Source of the DNA: 39-52-133 sp035531075
Lineage (GTDB): Bacteria > Pseudomonadota > Gammaproteobacteria > Burkholderiales > Gallionellaceae
DNA length: 64,000 nt
Direction: 5' to 3'
NCBI GenBank assembly: GCA_035531075.1
Contig: DATKTO010000031.1
Coordinates: forward strand, 124,001 to 188,000
Shown: piece after piece, positions 8,917 through 16,897 of the stretch
Layout: every line of letters starts with the position of its first letter
Position numbering within the stretch: position 1 is the first letter of the stretch
Notes under the pieces: generated by a model
Databases searched by the model: none
The model's input: only the letters and a program-made list of their open reading frames with translations
What the model was told of the DNA's origin: nothing
Made by a program: the position numbers and the translations under genes

Positions 8917-10110
8917 CTATACTTTGAAGCGTTGGAGGGAGGAACGGAGCCCGGAAGAAAGCCCTTCCAGATGCCGTGCTACCGCGGCGGCCTCATTGCT
9001 CGCTGCATTGTTTTCCTGCGACTTCCTGGCAATTTCTGTCATGCCGTTGACCGCCTGCAGGCTGGTACGGGTCTGCTGTTCGGTAGCAGAAGCGATGTTA
9101 CGCACGCGATCCATGGTGCTGTGCGCCCCGGTGCGAATGGATTCGAGAGCCTGCTCGGCTTCGCGTGCAAGCTGCAGGCCGGATTCGGCTTGTTTGCGGC
9201 CACTGTCCATGCCTATTACTGTCGCATCGATTTCCTGCAATATGTTGCTAATCAGGCCGCTTATTTCACCTGGTGCAACGGCTGTACGATCGGCAAGTTT
9301 TTTAACTTCATCTGCCACCACTGCAAAGCCGCGACCCTGTTCCCCGGCGCGAGCTGCCTCGATCGCGGCATTCAATGCCAATAGATTGGTCTGCTCGGCG
9401 ATTCCTCTGATGACACCGACGATGCCGCCTATCTGATCAGATCGTTTCCCCATGGATGAAACCAATATGGCAAGATTCTTCATGGAGGTTTCGATACGCG
9501 CCATTTCTTCGCCGGCTGCATGGACGATTGAGGCACCATTGGTGGCGAGCCTTTCGGATTCTTCGGCAATGTCCTGCGACAGTCTGGCAGATTCAGCGAC
9601 ATGTTCCGCGCTGCTGCGCATGTCTTCCAGGGCCAGTGTTGACGAGGCCGCCAGGGTAGCCTGGGCATTTGCGCCTGCCACAACCCGGGCCGCGGCCACG
9701 GTGAGTTCTGTTGCAGCGCTGGCAACTTCCTCTGTGGCGCCATCAACCTCTTTGATCAAACGGCCGGTTTCTCGCGCCATGTTGTTCAGGCTGTATGCCA
9801 GTTGGCCGAAACCATCCTGACTATCTAGGACGCTACGGGCCGTGAGATCGCCTGTCGCAGAAGCACGAGTTGCCTGAAGCAGGGATAGAAGTGCTTCACG
9901 AATTGAAGCGTAGAGAGCATATTGAAAATAGACCGCGACAATTCCGCTTAATGCAGCAAGTAAAAGGAATGTTTGTGCCATCATGGGCCGGTAACCAGCT
10001 AAGGCAAGCAACAGGCAGGGGATCAACAGCAATAAGGTGCTAAAAATAAATTTTCCGGCCAGATCGATTCGCTGCATTAAGCCTATAGCGGGTTGAGTGA
10101 ATAGGTTCAA
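8917..10110 (-). CDS. Methyl-accepting chemotaxis protein lacking a periplasmic ligand domain
   Basis: 397 residues. Two adjacent membrane segments (about 21-40 and 43-63) with almost no periplasmic loop are followed by a HAMP-like linker (about 65-125) and a cytoplasmic signalling domain. The hairpin tip has the invariant EQTNLLALNAAIEAARAGEQGRGFAVVADEV sequence family around residues 240-270, which binds CheA/CheW. No sensor domain is present, so the signal must come from membrane, cytoplasm or a partner, most simply the NIT-like protein encoded 11 bp downstream. First gene of the operon ending in the EAL protein. Upstream are two short GGTTGTTA...GCAACTC repeats. Confidence 0.9.
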   Translation of the reverse strand: MNLFTQPAIGLMQRIDLAGKFIFSTLLLLIPCLLLALAGYRPMMAQTFLLLAALSGIVAVYFQYALYASIREALLSLLQATRASATGDLTARSVLDSQDGFGQLAYSLNNMARETGRLIKEVDGATEEVASAATELTVAAARVVAGANAQATLAASSTLALEDMRSSAEHVAESARLSQDIAEESERLATNGASIVHAAGEEMARIETSMKNLAILVSSMGKRSDQIGGIVGVIRGIAEQTNLLALNAAIEAARAGEQGRGFAVVADEVKKLADRTAVAPGEISGLISNILQEIDATVIGMDSGRKQAESGLQLAREAEQALESIRTGAHSTMDRVRNIASATEQQTRTSLQAVNGMTEIARKSQENNAASNEAAAVARHLEGLSSGLRSSLQRFKV

Positions 10111-10139
10111 TTGCTACATTCCTTATGGTGGAGTGACAT

Positions 10140-10192
10140 GGGTTGTTAAATTAAATCTCTGGCAACTCTATGAACAGTTCAGGTTGTTAGTC
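10140..10192 (-). promoter_or_regulatory. Paired GGTTGTTA...GCAACTC repeats upstream of the chemoreceptor
   Basis: Two direct repeats, each an inverted pair GTTG/CAAC: GGTTGTTA then GGCAACTC (about 10140-10170) and GGTTGTTA then AGCAACTCC (about 10182-10212). They sit just upstream of the operon start and could be operators. No regulator is identified, so this is speculative. Confidence 0.3.
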
Positions 10193-10385
10193 TCTATATA
10201 AGCAACTCCTGTGCCATGCTAAATTTCATTTGAATACAGTTGGCTGACTATTGATGAGCGCAATAATTGGCGGCAGATGGTGCACCTTTGCATAAAAAGC
10301 ACTTCTTTGGTGCGGTGCGAGACCGTGCCGATTACGCGTCAGCGGTGAAAGAAATGTTTGGAAGAGTGATGGTGAAATTTTGCGT

Positions 10386-10637
10386 CTTCGATGCGTCGCA
10401 GCATTGCCGCGCGCACAACGATATGCCCTACGTCAATGCGCAGGGCGAGCTGAAGCGCATCGATAAACTGGTGGAATTTGAGAATGAAGTGTGGATAGCT
10501 GGATTACAGGACCGGCGCAAGTCATGCCCCCGTTCCTTACCGCGCGCAGATTGCCGAATACCGCAGCGCGATGCAGAGCGTGCATGCGGGTAAAACCGTG
10601 CGCTGTGCGTTTGTTTTTGCGGACTGGACGCTGACTG
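10386..10637 (+). pseudogene. Broken duplicate of the AddA-like helicase 3' end
   Basis: About 250 bp nearly identical (about 90 % by eye) to 6457-6707, the nuclease-encoding 3' end of the AddA-like gene, in the same orientation. It keeps FDASQHCRAHNDMPYVNAQG and VEFENEVW but a single inserted base just after VW shifts the frame and destroys the DYK catalytic core. No start codon or upstream helicase sequence accompanies it. The operon at 6721-10110 lies between the two copies, consistent with insertion at the 3' end of the helicase gene. The 115 bp before the copy show no recognisable gene. Confidence 0.85.
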
Positions 10638-10665
10638 AAATACAGGGAAACGCTGGAAAAGTCCT

Positions 10666-10785
10666 CCGTTCGTGGTGAGCTTGTCGAACCACGAGCGGAG
10701 GGCGCATAACCATCAATATGTTATTGAGCTAGCCCTTCGACAAGGCCTTTAGTCCTGAGCCTAGACGAAGGATCAGGGCGAACGG
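10666..10785. repeat. TTCGACAAG-type dispersed repeat
   Basis: Composite inverted repeat: CCGTTCGTGGT...ACCACGAGCGG (10666-10698), then GCCCTTCGACAAG and TCAGGGCGAACGG (about 10732-10785). The halves pair across the unit as CCGTTCG / CGAACGG. A related, shorter element is at 18923-18996. Confidence 0.6.
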
Positions 10786-10824
10786 ACTTGTTCAGCGTTT
10801 CCATAGATATCAATCTGCGCAAGG

Positions 10825-10868
10825 GTAGGGTACGTCCCACGCACCATGGTGCGCACGGCGCACCCTAC
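10825..10868. repeat. GTAGGGTACGTCCCACGC palindromic repeat
   Basis: Member of the GTAGGGTG...CACCCTAC family, with a central GCACCATGGTGC palindrome. It lies downstream of the MORN lipoprotein gene, transcribed toward it, so it may also act as its terminator. Very similar to the copy at 52801-52844. Confidence 0.75.
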
Positions 10869-10987
10869 AGTCAGTAGTCTGAAGTTTTGCCGTGACATAT
10901 TACCGGACTCACCCAATCTTGCAGCCTGCCACTTCTTCAGTCTCGCAAACATGAGTCTGTGATGCAGTCTGCAACCCAAGCGCCTGC

Positions 10988-12241
10988 TTAATTGCAGCCG
11001 GCTCCGGCGGCCATCTTGCAGGCCGTATTGGCCCAGCCGCTGGTCGTCTGGTCGCAAACCAACTTTGCCGCTTCAACGCAGGCCGCGCCGGATGAGGCTT
11101 TTTGCTGTTGCTGCGACATGGCTTCAAGATGCGCCGATTGAGCATCGCGATCGGCTTTACGCTCTGCGGCATCCTGCTTGCGTTGTTGCTCTTCCTTGCT
11201 ATGCTGCTCGGCTTCCAGCGCCAATCTCCTTTGTTCGGCTTCCTGCTGGTCTCGCTTGTCGCGCATTACGCCAAGTCGTGTCATTGCGGCCGCTGCAAAT
11301 GAACTTTCCGGGAAGCGTGAAACCACGATGCGATAAGCTTCGGATGCCTGGATATAGTCTTTATCCGATTCCAGTTGGTCGGCATGCATATAAACCTGGG
11401 AGGGTGTGCCGGTGTGAAGTAAAGCCAACCTTGCCGCTTCCTTGCGGTTTTTTTCCGCCAGAATTTCCGCTTCCTTGCGTTTCTGTTCAGCGAGCAGAGC
11501 TGCTTCCTTGCGGGCTTTTTCCTTTTCTGCTTCTGCTGCCAGACGCGCCTTTTCGCGTTCTGCTTCTGCCAGTCTGCGGGCTCTATCCTTTTCCAAAGCT
11601 GCAAGGATAGCGGCGAGTCTGGTTTTGCATTTAGCCTGGTCTGCGCCGCACGGCGTGACATTGAGCTTGTCGGGATTGGAAAAATCTCCCGCTACGATGG
11701 CAAACTTCTCAGAAGTTTGCGAGCACCTTTCAAAGCACCAGCCGGAACCGGAGTCATAGAAATACGCCACGCCGGCGCCTTCCCCATTTTGTTGTCCGTT
11801 GGCAAAATTGCCCATGAACACATTGCCGTTGCTGTATTCCTGCGTGCCCTGGCCGCTTTGTACATTGGAGGACCAGTTGCCGGAATACTGGCTTTGATCT
11901 GCAAACTTCAAACGGCCCTGGCCTGAGCGCTCGCCTTTGAACCATGCACCTTCATAGCTGGAGCCATCCACATATTGCATGCTGCCCTGGCCACTCATTT
12001 CACCATTTACAAAACTACCCTCATAGCGGCGGCCATCCGGCATGGTTAGTGCGCCATTGCCATCCATTGCACCGTTGGTCCATTGTCCTTCATATTTTGA
12101 TCCATCCGGCCAGTATTTCTTTCCAGTGCCATGAGGATATCCATTAAGTGTTTGACCACGATATATGGCTTTGTCGCTAGCACATCCGCTCAGCAACAGC
12201 ACGGCTGTACACAAAAAAATTAGTTTGAATTTGATTTTCAT
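10988..12241 (-). CDS. MORN-repeat lipoprotein with coiled coil
   Basis: I place the start at the ATG giving MKIKFKLIF; this yields a lipoprotein signal with lipobox LLSGC and a mature Cys near residue 18. Residues about 27-150 hold tandem MORN repeats of roughly 23 residues (for example GTGKKYWPDGSKYEGQW, GNGALTMPDGRRYEGSF, GQGSMQYVDGSSYEGAW). Then come a linker, an Ala/Glu/Lys-rich coiled coil (about 220-285), a tetratricopeptide-like stretch (SDKDYIQASEAYRIVVSRFPES) and a cysteine-containing tail. It is probably a periplasmic or outer-membrane-anchored scaffold; no enzymatic role is evident. It has its own promoter region and no obvious operon partner. Confidence 0.75.
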   Translation of the reverse strand: MKIKFKLIFLCTAVLLLSGCASDKAIYRGQTLNGYPHGTGKKYWPDGSKYEGQWTNGAMDGNGALTMPDGRRYEGSFVNGEMSGQGSMQYVDGSSYEGAWFKGERSGQGRLKFADQSQYSGNWSSNVQSGQGTQEYSNGNVFMGNFANGQQNGEGAGVAYFYDSGSGWCFERCSQTSEKFAIVAGDFSNPDKLNVTPCGADQAKCKTRLAAILAALEKDRARRLAEAEREKARLAAEAEKEKARKEAALLAEQKRKEAEILAEKNRKEAARLALLHTGTPSQVYMHADQLESDKDYIQASEAYRIVVSRFPESSFAAAAMTRLGVMRDKRDQQEAEQRRLALEAEQHSKEEQQRKQDAAERKADRDAQSAHLEAMSQQQQKASSGAACVEAAKLVCDQTTSGWANTACKMAAGAGCN

Positions 12242-12419
12242 CGCAATGTGTCGCTCATTGATTAATGATGCGCAGATCAATTTGCTTACCTACGTCAGGG
12301 TGGCACCGTACCCTGTCCAAACGCGTTGCCGATTCACGAGAACGCGTTTTGAATAGTATTCGCTGAATAATTCAACAAGGGTCAGGACTGCGCATCGAGA
12401 CAGGCAAGCGGCAGTTGGA

Positions 12420-13163
12420 TCAGAAGTTAACACCTAATGTCAGCATGGTTCCGTCAGTCGAAGTTTTTGACGTGGCACTGTTATAGCTGTTTGAAATTTC
12501 GGAGTTTGATCTGGTTTGGGTAAAAGAAACGGTGAACTTGCCGGCAATGATGCCAACGCCAAAGCTGGTCGAACCACCTTTGTTGTACAAGCTCCAGTCG
12601 GCGCCTGTTGCTGGCGTGATTCTGTATGATGAATAGAACTGGTTGTACATGACAAACGGAGCAATGGTCACTGTTTCAACGAATATGCGGTAAATGCCGC
12701 CGATTTCGCCGCCCAGAGTAAGTGCCGTACCTGTATTGGTGCTTCCTTTTGTGTACTCCCAGTATCCTGCGTCATATTGAAAATTGGCGATGAGGCCCAG
12801 GCTGCGGTCAGACAACAGATTCCACTCTCCGCCCAAGCCAAAGCCAAAGTCAGTTCCGTCTCTGGTCAGGGTTGATGTTGTTGATGAGTTCTGGGATAAA
12901 CGATACATGAATGTGCCAGCACCCGATTTATCGCCATTTTTAACGACACCGGCAATGCCTTTTGACTCGGATTTTGAACCTGCACCTGAAAGAGGATCTT
13001 CTTCAGTACGTGTAAAAATGCTCAGGTTGTTTGCACTTTGTCCAGGTTCTGCGAGCTCAGTGACGTTGGGTGGCCCAAATATATATGCAGAAGCTGAAAC
13101 AGTGTACAGCAGTGAAAATACAACTGAAGCACAGATTGAAATTGGACGCGCGAATTGGATCAT
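12420..13163 (-). CDS. Outer-membrane beta-barrel protein, unknown function
   Basis: 247 residues with a clear signal peptide (MIQFARPISICASVVFSLLYTVSASA-type, cleavage after ASA near residue 26). The mature part alternates hydrophobic and polar residues, is rich in Gly, Thr, Ser and aromatic residues, and ends in a terminal Phe (LTLGVNF), the classical outer-membrane insertion signal. No catalytic motif or known family is recognised. It is flanked by its own intergenic regions, so likely monocistronic. Confidence 0.6.
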   Translation of the reverse strand: MIQFARPISICASVVFSLLYTVSASAYIFGPPNVTELAEPGQSANNLSIFTRTEEDPLSGAGSKSESKGIAGVVKNGDKSGAGTFMYRLSQNSSTTSTLTRDGTDFGFGLGGEWNLLSDRSLGLIANFQYDAGYWEYTKGSTNTGTALTLGGEIGGIYRIFVETVTIAPFVMYNQFYSSYRITPATGADWSLYNKGGSTSFGVGIIAGKFTVSFTQTRSNSEISNSYNSATSKTSTDGTMLTLGVNF

Positions 13164-13575
13164 GATTATTTCCCCTGATATTTATTATTTATAGTTAAGA
13201 TTGAGTCGATTGCGAGATTAGCATATTTATATTCTTTGGAAAATGGTTTTAATCTGGTGCAGGTTCGGGTTAACTATCAACATTTGCGCCCGAGTTATTA
13301 TTAGGCTGCTGCCTGTTTAAGCAATATATGGAGTGCCTAAGATGGTTGTGCGGTTGAAAATAATTTTTAGTAAACATGTTTCATGCTCGAACAAACTGAG
13401 TACTTTAATGGCCCCCAGATATTTTGATCTGGGTGTCAGTAATCTGTTGAGGGTCATGTTTGTAAGGTGATTACCCGGCTCGGGAATACGGGGGAGACCT
13501 TGATCATGCAACATATGCATATTGCAGAACGCACATGATTTGCCGTTTAATTACTGACGGATTGTGGCTGTTCGA
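13164..13575. other. Gene-poor 412-bp interval
   Basis: AT-rich interval between the beta-barrel gene and the Mut7-C gene. Besides short palindromes (CCCAGATATTTTGATCTGGG at 13414-13433, a possible terminator-like hairpin without a T run), I see no convincing gene. The 67-codon frame at 13317-13520 lacks a ribosome-binding site and family resemblance. Confidence 0.4.
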
Positions 13576-14076
13576 TTAATCGGATTGGGTCTGCTTGGAT
13601 TTAATCCGGGTTTGTTCCCACATCTCCAGCCTTGATTTTATGCGTTTGTAATGCGACCCCTGCCAGTACACCCTGTCACAAACAGGGCAGACCCTGAACC
13701 GCTCACCTACAAGGAGTGCATCCGGAGGCACACGCTGCAGTGCGGCGTTATCGGCTTCAAGCAGCGCAGCGTTATCCACCAGGCAGCGGGTGAAGGCGTA
13801 GCTGGTCCAGTCGAGATGAAATTGCGCCGCTGTTATGGCGGCAAGCTGGTCAAGATCGCCCTGCGGCAGGATGAACGCCACGCCGCGCGCGGCATTGTGT
13901 TCGATGATGAGTTGGTCCTGGGTGAGGAAGTAGCGGCCCTGTTCCTTGCACAGTTGCAGCAGCTCGCGGTCGGGCAGGCCGTTGTTGTCAAACAGCGTGT
14001 CATAGCCGGCGGCGCGCAGGTAGCGGCACAGCCGGCCCAGCATTTCATCGCACAGAAAACGCGGCAGGGAGCTCAT
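13576..14076 (-). CDS. Mut7-C RNase domain protein
   Basis: 166 residues. The N-terminus RFLCDEMLGRLCRYLRAAGYDT is the hallmark of the Mut7-C (PIN-like fold) family, with acidic D9 and E10 and a second acidic patch QDQLI near residue 68 as possible metal ligands. The C-terminus has CPVCDRVYWQGSHYKR, the zinc-ribbon-like tail of the family. Members are predicted ribonucleases; substrates are generally unknown. It stands alone between the beta-barrel and MFS genes. Confidence 0.8.
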   Translation of the reverse strand: MSSLPRFLCDEMLGRLCRYLRAAGYDTLFDNNGLPDRELLQLCKEQGRYFLTQDQLIIEHNAARGVAFILPQGDLDQLAAITAAQFHLDWTSYAFTRCLVDNAALLEADNAALQRVPPDALLVGERFRVCPVCDRVYWQGSHYKRIKSRLEMWEQTRIKSKQTQSD

Positions 14077-14275
14077 GCTGTAATGTGGCTGATCAACCCG
14101 CCAAGTGCAATGGGACTGGCCCGCTTTATTTTACGCCAAACAGCCTCGGGGCTTGAAGCACACCTTATACCCGCTATCCGCTGTTTTTACTCGTCGGGCC
14201 TATACCAATACCGGAGACAGCAGAAAATCGCATGCTATTTGTAAAATGGGTTTTATGTGTGCCTGGTGTGACGCG

Positions 14276-15514
14276 CTAATGCAATTGCTGCATGTCCAGT
14301 TTGCGCAGTTTTGGAGCCAAGCGTGCGGTGGCGCCCACCACCGCCAGCGTCATCAGTCCGCCAAATACGACTGACGGAACCAGCCCGATCAGGCGCGCCG
14401 CGAGCCCGGATTCAAATGCGCCCAGCTCATTGGATGAGCCGATAAAAATACCGTTGATGGCGGAAACACGTCCGCGCATATTGTCCGGGGTGGACAGCTG
14501 CAGGATGGTGGTGCGCATCACGATCGACACGCCGTCGAACATGCCCGACAACAGCAGCAGAAAAGCCGCCAGCCAGAAGCTGGTGCTCAGCGCGAAGGCG
14601 ATGATGCAGAGACCAAATCCAGCCACCGCGCCGAGCAAGGTGCGCCCCGCATGCCTGCTGACGGGATGCCTGACCAGAATAATGCCGACTACAATCGCGC
14701 CGACAGCAGGAGCCGCGCGCAAAATGCCCAGCCCTTCCGGCCCGTAGTGGAAGATGTCGTGGATGTAGGCGGGCAGCATAGCCACCGCGCCGCCGAACAG
14801 CACGGCAAACATGTCCAGCGCCTGCGCGCCGAGGATGACCTGCTTGCCGAAGACAAAGCGCAGGCCTTCGCCTATGCTGGCAAACACCGGCGAGGGTTTC
14901 GCCAGCGGCGGCTCCTTGACGCGCAATGACAGCAGCGTGATGGCAGCGCTGATGGCGAGCACTGCGGAGACGCTGTAAGCCACCGTCATGCCGGCCCAGC
15001 CCACCAGCACCCCGCCCAGCGCCGGGCCGAGAACGAGCCCCGTCTGGAAAGCCGAGCTGCCTATGCCGGCAGCGCGCGCATACTGGTTGCGCGGCAAGAC
15101 CAGCGCGAGCAAGGCCTGGAAAGAAGGCGTGATAAACGCGCGCACCAGCCCCACGCTCGCAACCGCGCCGTAAATCCACCAGGTGGGATCACCCTGCACT
15201 ATCCCGGTTGTCGTTGCCACCAGCAGCAAGGACGTGATGCTGGTGACCACACTCGCCAGCACGCCGAACATGCGCCGCGAGTAATGATCGACTGCGTAGC
15301 CGGCAAACAGCGTGGTACAAAAATACGGGATCAGCTCGGCCAACCCGATCAGGCCCAGCGCCAGCGGGTCATGCGTCAGCTCATAGATATGCCAGCCCAC
15401 CACTACCGCGATCATCTGATAGGCCAGCACGATCTGAATGCGGAAAGCCAGCAGCATGATAAAGTTGCGGTTGACTAAAGAATATGTCGGAGGTGTATCA
15501 GGCCAGGGCTGCAT
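14276..15514 (-). CDS. MFS transporter
   Basis: Inner-membrane transporter of about 412 residues with twelve predicted membrane segments and the family loop motif GYAVDHYSRR between segments 2 and 3. The sequence resembles the EntS/enterobactin-exporter-like branch of MFS (MFS_3-type). I chose the ATG giving MQPWPDTPPTYSL; a GTG 36 bp upstream falls inside a repeat. It is the last minus-strand gene after the lig cluster, 158 bp beyond LigB1, with a repeat between, so a role in aromatic acid transport is possible but unproven. Confidence 0.8.
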   Translation of the reverse strand: MQPWPDTPPTYSLVNRNFIMLLAFRIQIVLAYQMIAVVVGWHIYELTHDPLALGLIGLAELIPYFCTTLFAGYAVDHYSRRMFGVLASVVTSITSLLLVATTTGIVQGDPTWWIYGAVASVGLVRAFITPSFQALLALVLPRNQYARAAGIGSSAFQTGLVLGPALGGVLVGWAGMTVAYSVSAVLAISAAITLLSLRVKEPPLAKPSPVFASIGEGLRFVFGKQVILGAQALDMFAVLFGGAVAMLPAYIHDIFHYGPEGLGILRAAPAVGAIVVGIILVRHPVSRHAGRTLLGAVAGFGLCIIAFALSTSFWLAAFLLLLSGMFDGVSIVMRTTILQLSTPDNMRGRVSAINGIFIGSSNELGAFESGLAARLIGLVPSVVFGGLMTLAVVGATARLAPKLRKLDMQQLH

Positions 15515-15545
15515 AGAGTGGTGACAGTATTCCGTGTAAGGCAGT

Positions 15546-15653
15546 CTCACGCGGAGGCGCGGAGAAAACCATTATGCTACCTCAAACACTGCGTCAGCCA
15601 AATGAATAGATAATAGCAATCAATATCTGTCGCATTTCCCAGCGTCTCCGCGT
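15546..15653. repeat. CACGCGGAGGCGCGGAGA inverted repeat
   Basis: TCACGCGGAGGCGCGGAGA at about 15547-15565 and its near inverse CAGCGTCTCCGCGTGA at about 15639-15654 flank an AT-rich centre. It separates the MFS gene from the lig operon. The same kind of element (CGCAGAG/CTCTG) is at 21953-22076. Confidence 0.6.
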
Positions 15654-15672
15654 GATTATGATTTTTAAAAAC

Positions 15673-16509
15673 TCATGCACCAGCCATCAGCATCAACCCC
15701 GCAGCCGTATTTGAAATCGGGATGTGATAGTTCGAATGCAGCTTGAGCACCTCGCCCTGCAACGCGCCGCGCGCGATCACCCAGTTCAGCAGCTCCACAC
15801 CCTGCGTGCCGGTGAGCTCAACCAGGTCTTCTATCGAGTAACGGGTAATCCACAATGGATCGCTGACCAGCTTCTCCATGAACATCAGGTCGAACTCCTT
15901 GTTGATGAAGCCCGCGCGCTTGCCATCCAATTGATGAGATAGCCCGCCGGTGCCGATGATCACCACGCGCGCATCCGAATCCCATGCTTCAATCGCCTTG
16001 CCGATGGACTGGCCCAGGCTGTAGCAGCGTTTCACCGTTGGCAGCGGGAACTGCACGGTGTTGATGCACACCGGCACGGTGCGCACCGGCCACTTCTGCT
16101 CCGGCCACAGCAGCGCCATCGGCAGGGTAAACGCATGGTCTACCGCCATCTCCTGGCAGGTGGTCATATCGAATTCGTCTGCTATCAAGGACTCGATCAG
16201 ATGCCAGGACAGATCCAGGTCGCCCTTGAACGGCGGCATGGTGGGGATGCCCCAGCCCTCGTCCAGGCTCAGGTATTCCGGCGCGGCACCGATGGCAAAG
16301 GTCGGCATTTTGTCGAGGAAGAAATTCAGCCCGTGATCGTTGTAGATCATCACCGCAATATCCGGTTTGACTTCTTTCAGCCAATCGCGCACCGGCGGGA
16401 AACCATCAAAAAACGGCTTCCAGTAGGGGTCCTGCTGCAGGCCTTTGGCGATTGCGCTGCCGATGGACGGCACATGCGTCATGGTGATGCTGCCAACGAT
16501 TTTTGCCAT
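15673..16509 (-). CDS. LigB-type extradiol dioxygenase, catalytic beta subunit (first pair)
   Basis: 278 residues of the class III extradiol ring-cleavage family that opens protocatechuate or a related catechol acid between C4 and C5. Expected Fe(II) ligands are visible: H12 in MTHVPSIG, H59 in YNDHG and the Glu in TGTQGVELLNW near 245. The catalytic His sits in GTGGLSHQLDG near 195. It is clearly divergent from the second LigB at 18997-19851. It follows its alpha subunit with a 2-bp gap. The divergence suggests a different substrate, for example gallate, 3-O-methylgallate or another substituted protocatechuate, but the sequence alone does not decide it. Confidence 0.85.
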   Translation of the reverse strand: MAKIVGSITMTHVPSIGSAIAKGLQQDPYWKPFFDGFPPVRDWLKEVKPDIAVMIYNDHGLNFFLDKMPTFAIGAAPEYLSLDEGWGIPTMPPFKGDLDLSWHLIESLIADEFDMTTCQEMAVDHAFTLPMALLWPEQKWPVRTVPVCINTVQFPLPTVKRCYSLGQSIGKAIEAWDSDARVVIIGTGGLSHQLDGKRAGFINKEFDLMFMEKLVSDPLWITRYSIEDLVELTGTQGVELLNWVIARGALQGEVLKLHSNYHIPISNTAAGLMLMAGA

Positions 16510-16511
16510 AT

Positions 16512-16865
16512 TTATTCCCCCGCCTTAACCAGCCTGGCCCTGAAGGCCTCTTTGCTTACGCCTGTCTGCTGCGCGCCGATGTCCTGCATATCCAGCCCGA
16601 AAATCCCCGCGAACTTCGCGAGGTAATAGGCGTTGCCGCCCGCCGCCAGCAGATCGAGCACGTTGCGCTTGCGGATGGCTTCGCGCTGCTGCGCATTGAG
16701 ATGAAACTTGGCGCAATAGGCTTCCTCATCGCGCACGAACTCGGCGCGGTTTTCCGCCGAGTTGAAGGAGTAGCACATTTTGTTGAGGGCGTAGCCCTTG
16801 CGCGCCTGCTCGCCGTCGAAGATGGTGGTGCCGGGAATCTCGCGCTTCTTCTTGACTGGGGCCAT
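16512..16865 (-). CDS. LigA-type dioxygenase alpha subunit (first pair)
   Basis: 117-residue helical small subunit; the family signature IPGTTIFDGEQARKGYALNKMCYSF occupies residues 10-34. In LigAB enzymes the alpha subunit caps the active site and shapes substrate choice. It is shorter than the second LigA (147 residues), lacking most of the C-terminal tail. It lies just upstream of its LigB partner and 32 bp after the aldo/keto reductase, all in one direction. Confidence 0.85.
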   Translation of the reverse strand: MAPVKKKREIPGTTIFDGEQARKGYALNKMCYSFNSAENRAEFVRDEEAYCAKFHLNAQQREAIRKRNVLDLLAAGGNAYYLAKFAGIFGLDMQDIGAQQTGVSKEAFRARLVKAGE

Positions 16866-16897
16866 GTTTTGTCTCCCTTGCCTTGTTATGCATCCGT

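Noticed and set aside
13317..13520. 67-codon minus-strand frame
   Set aside because: No ribosome-binding site, no family resemblance and atypical composition; probably chance.
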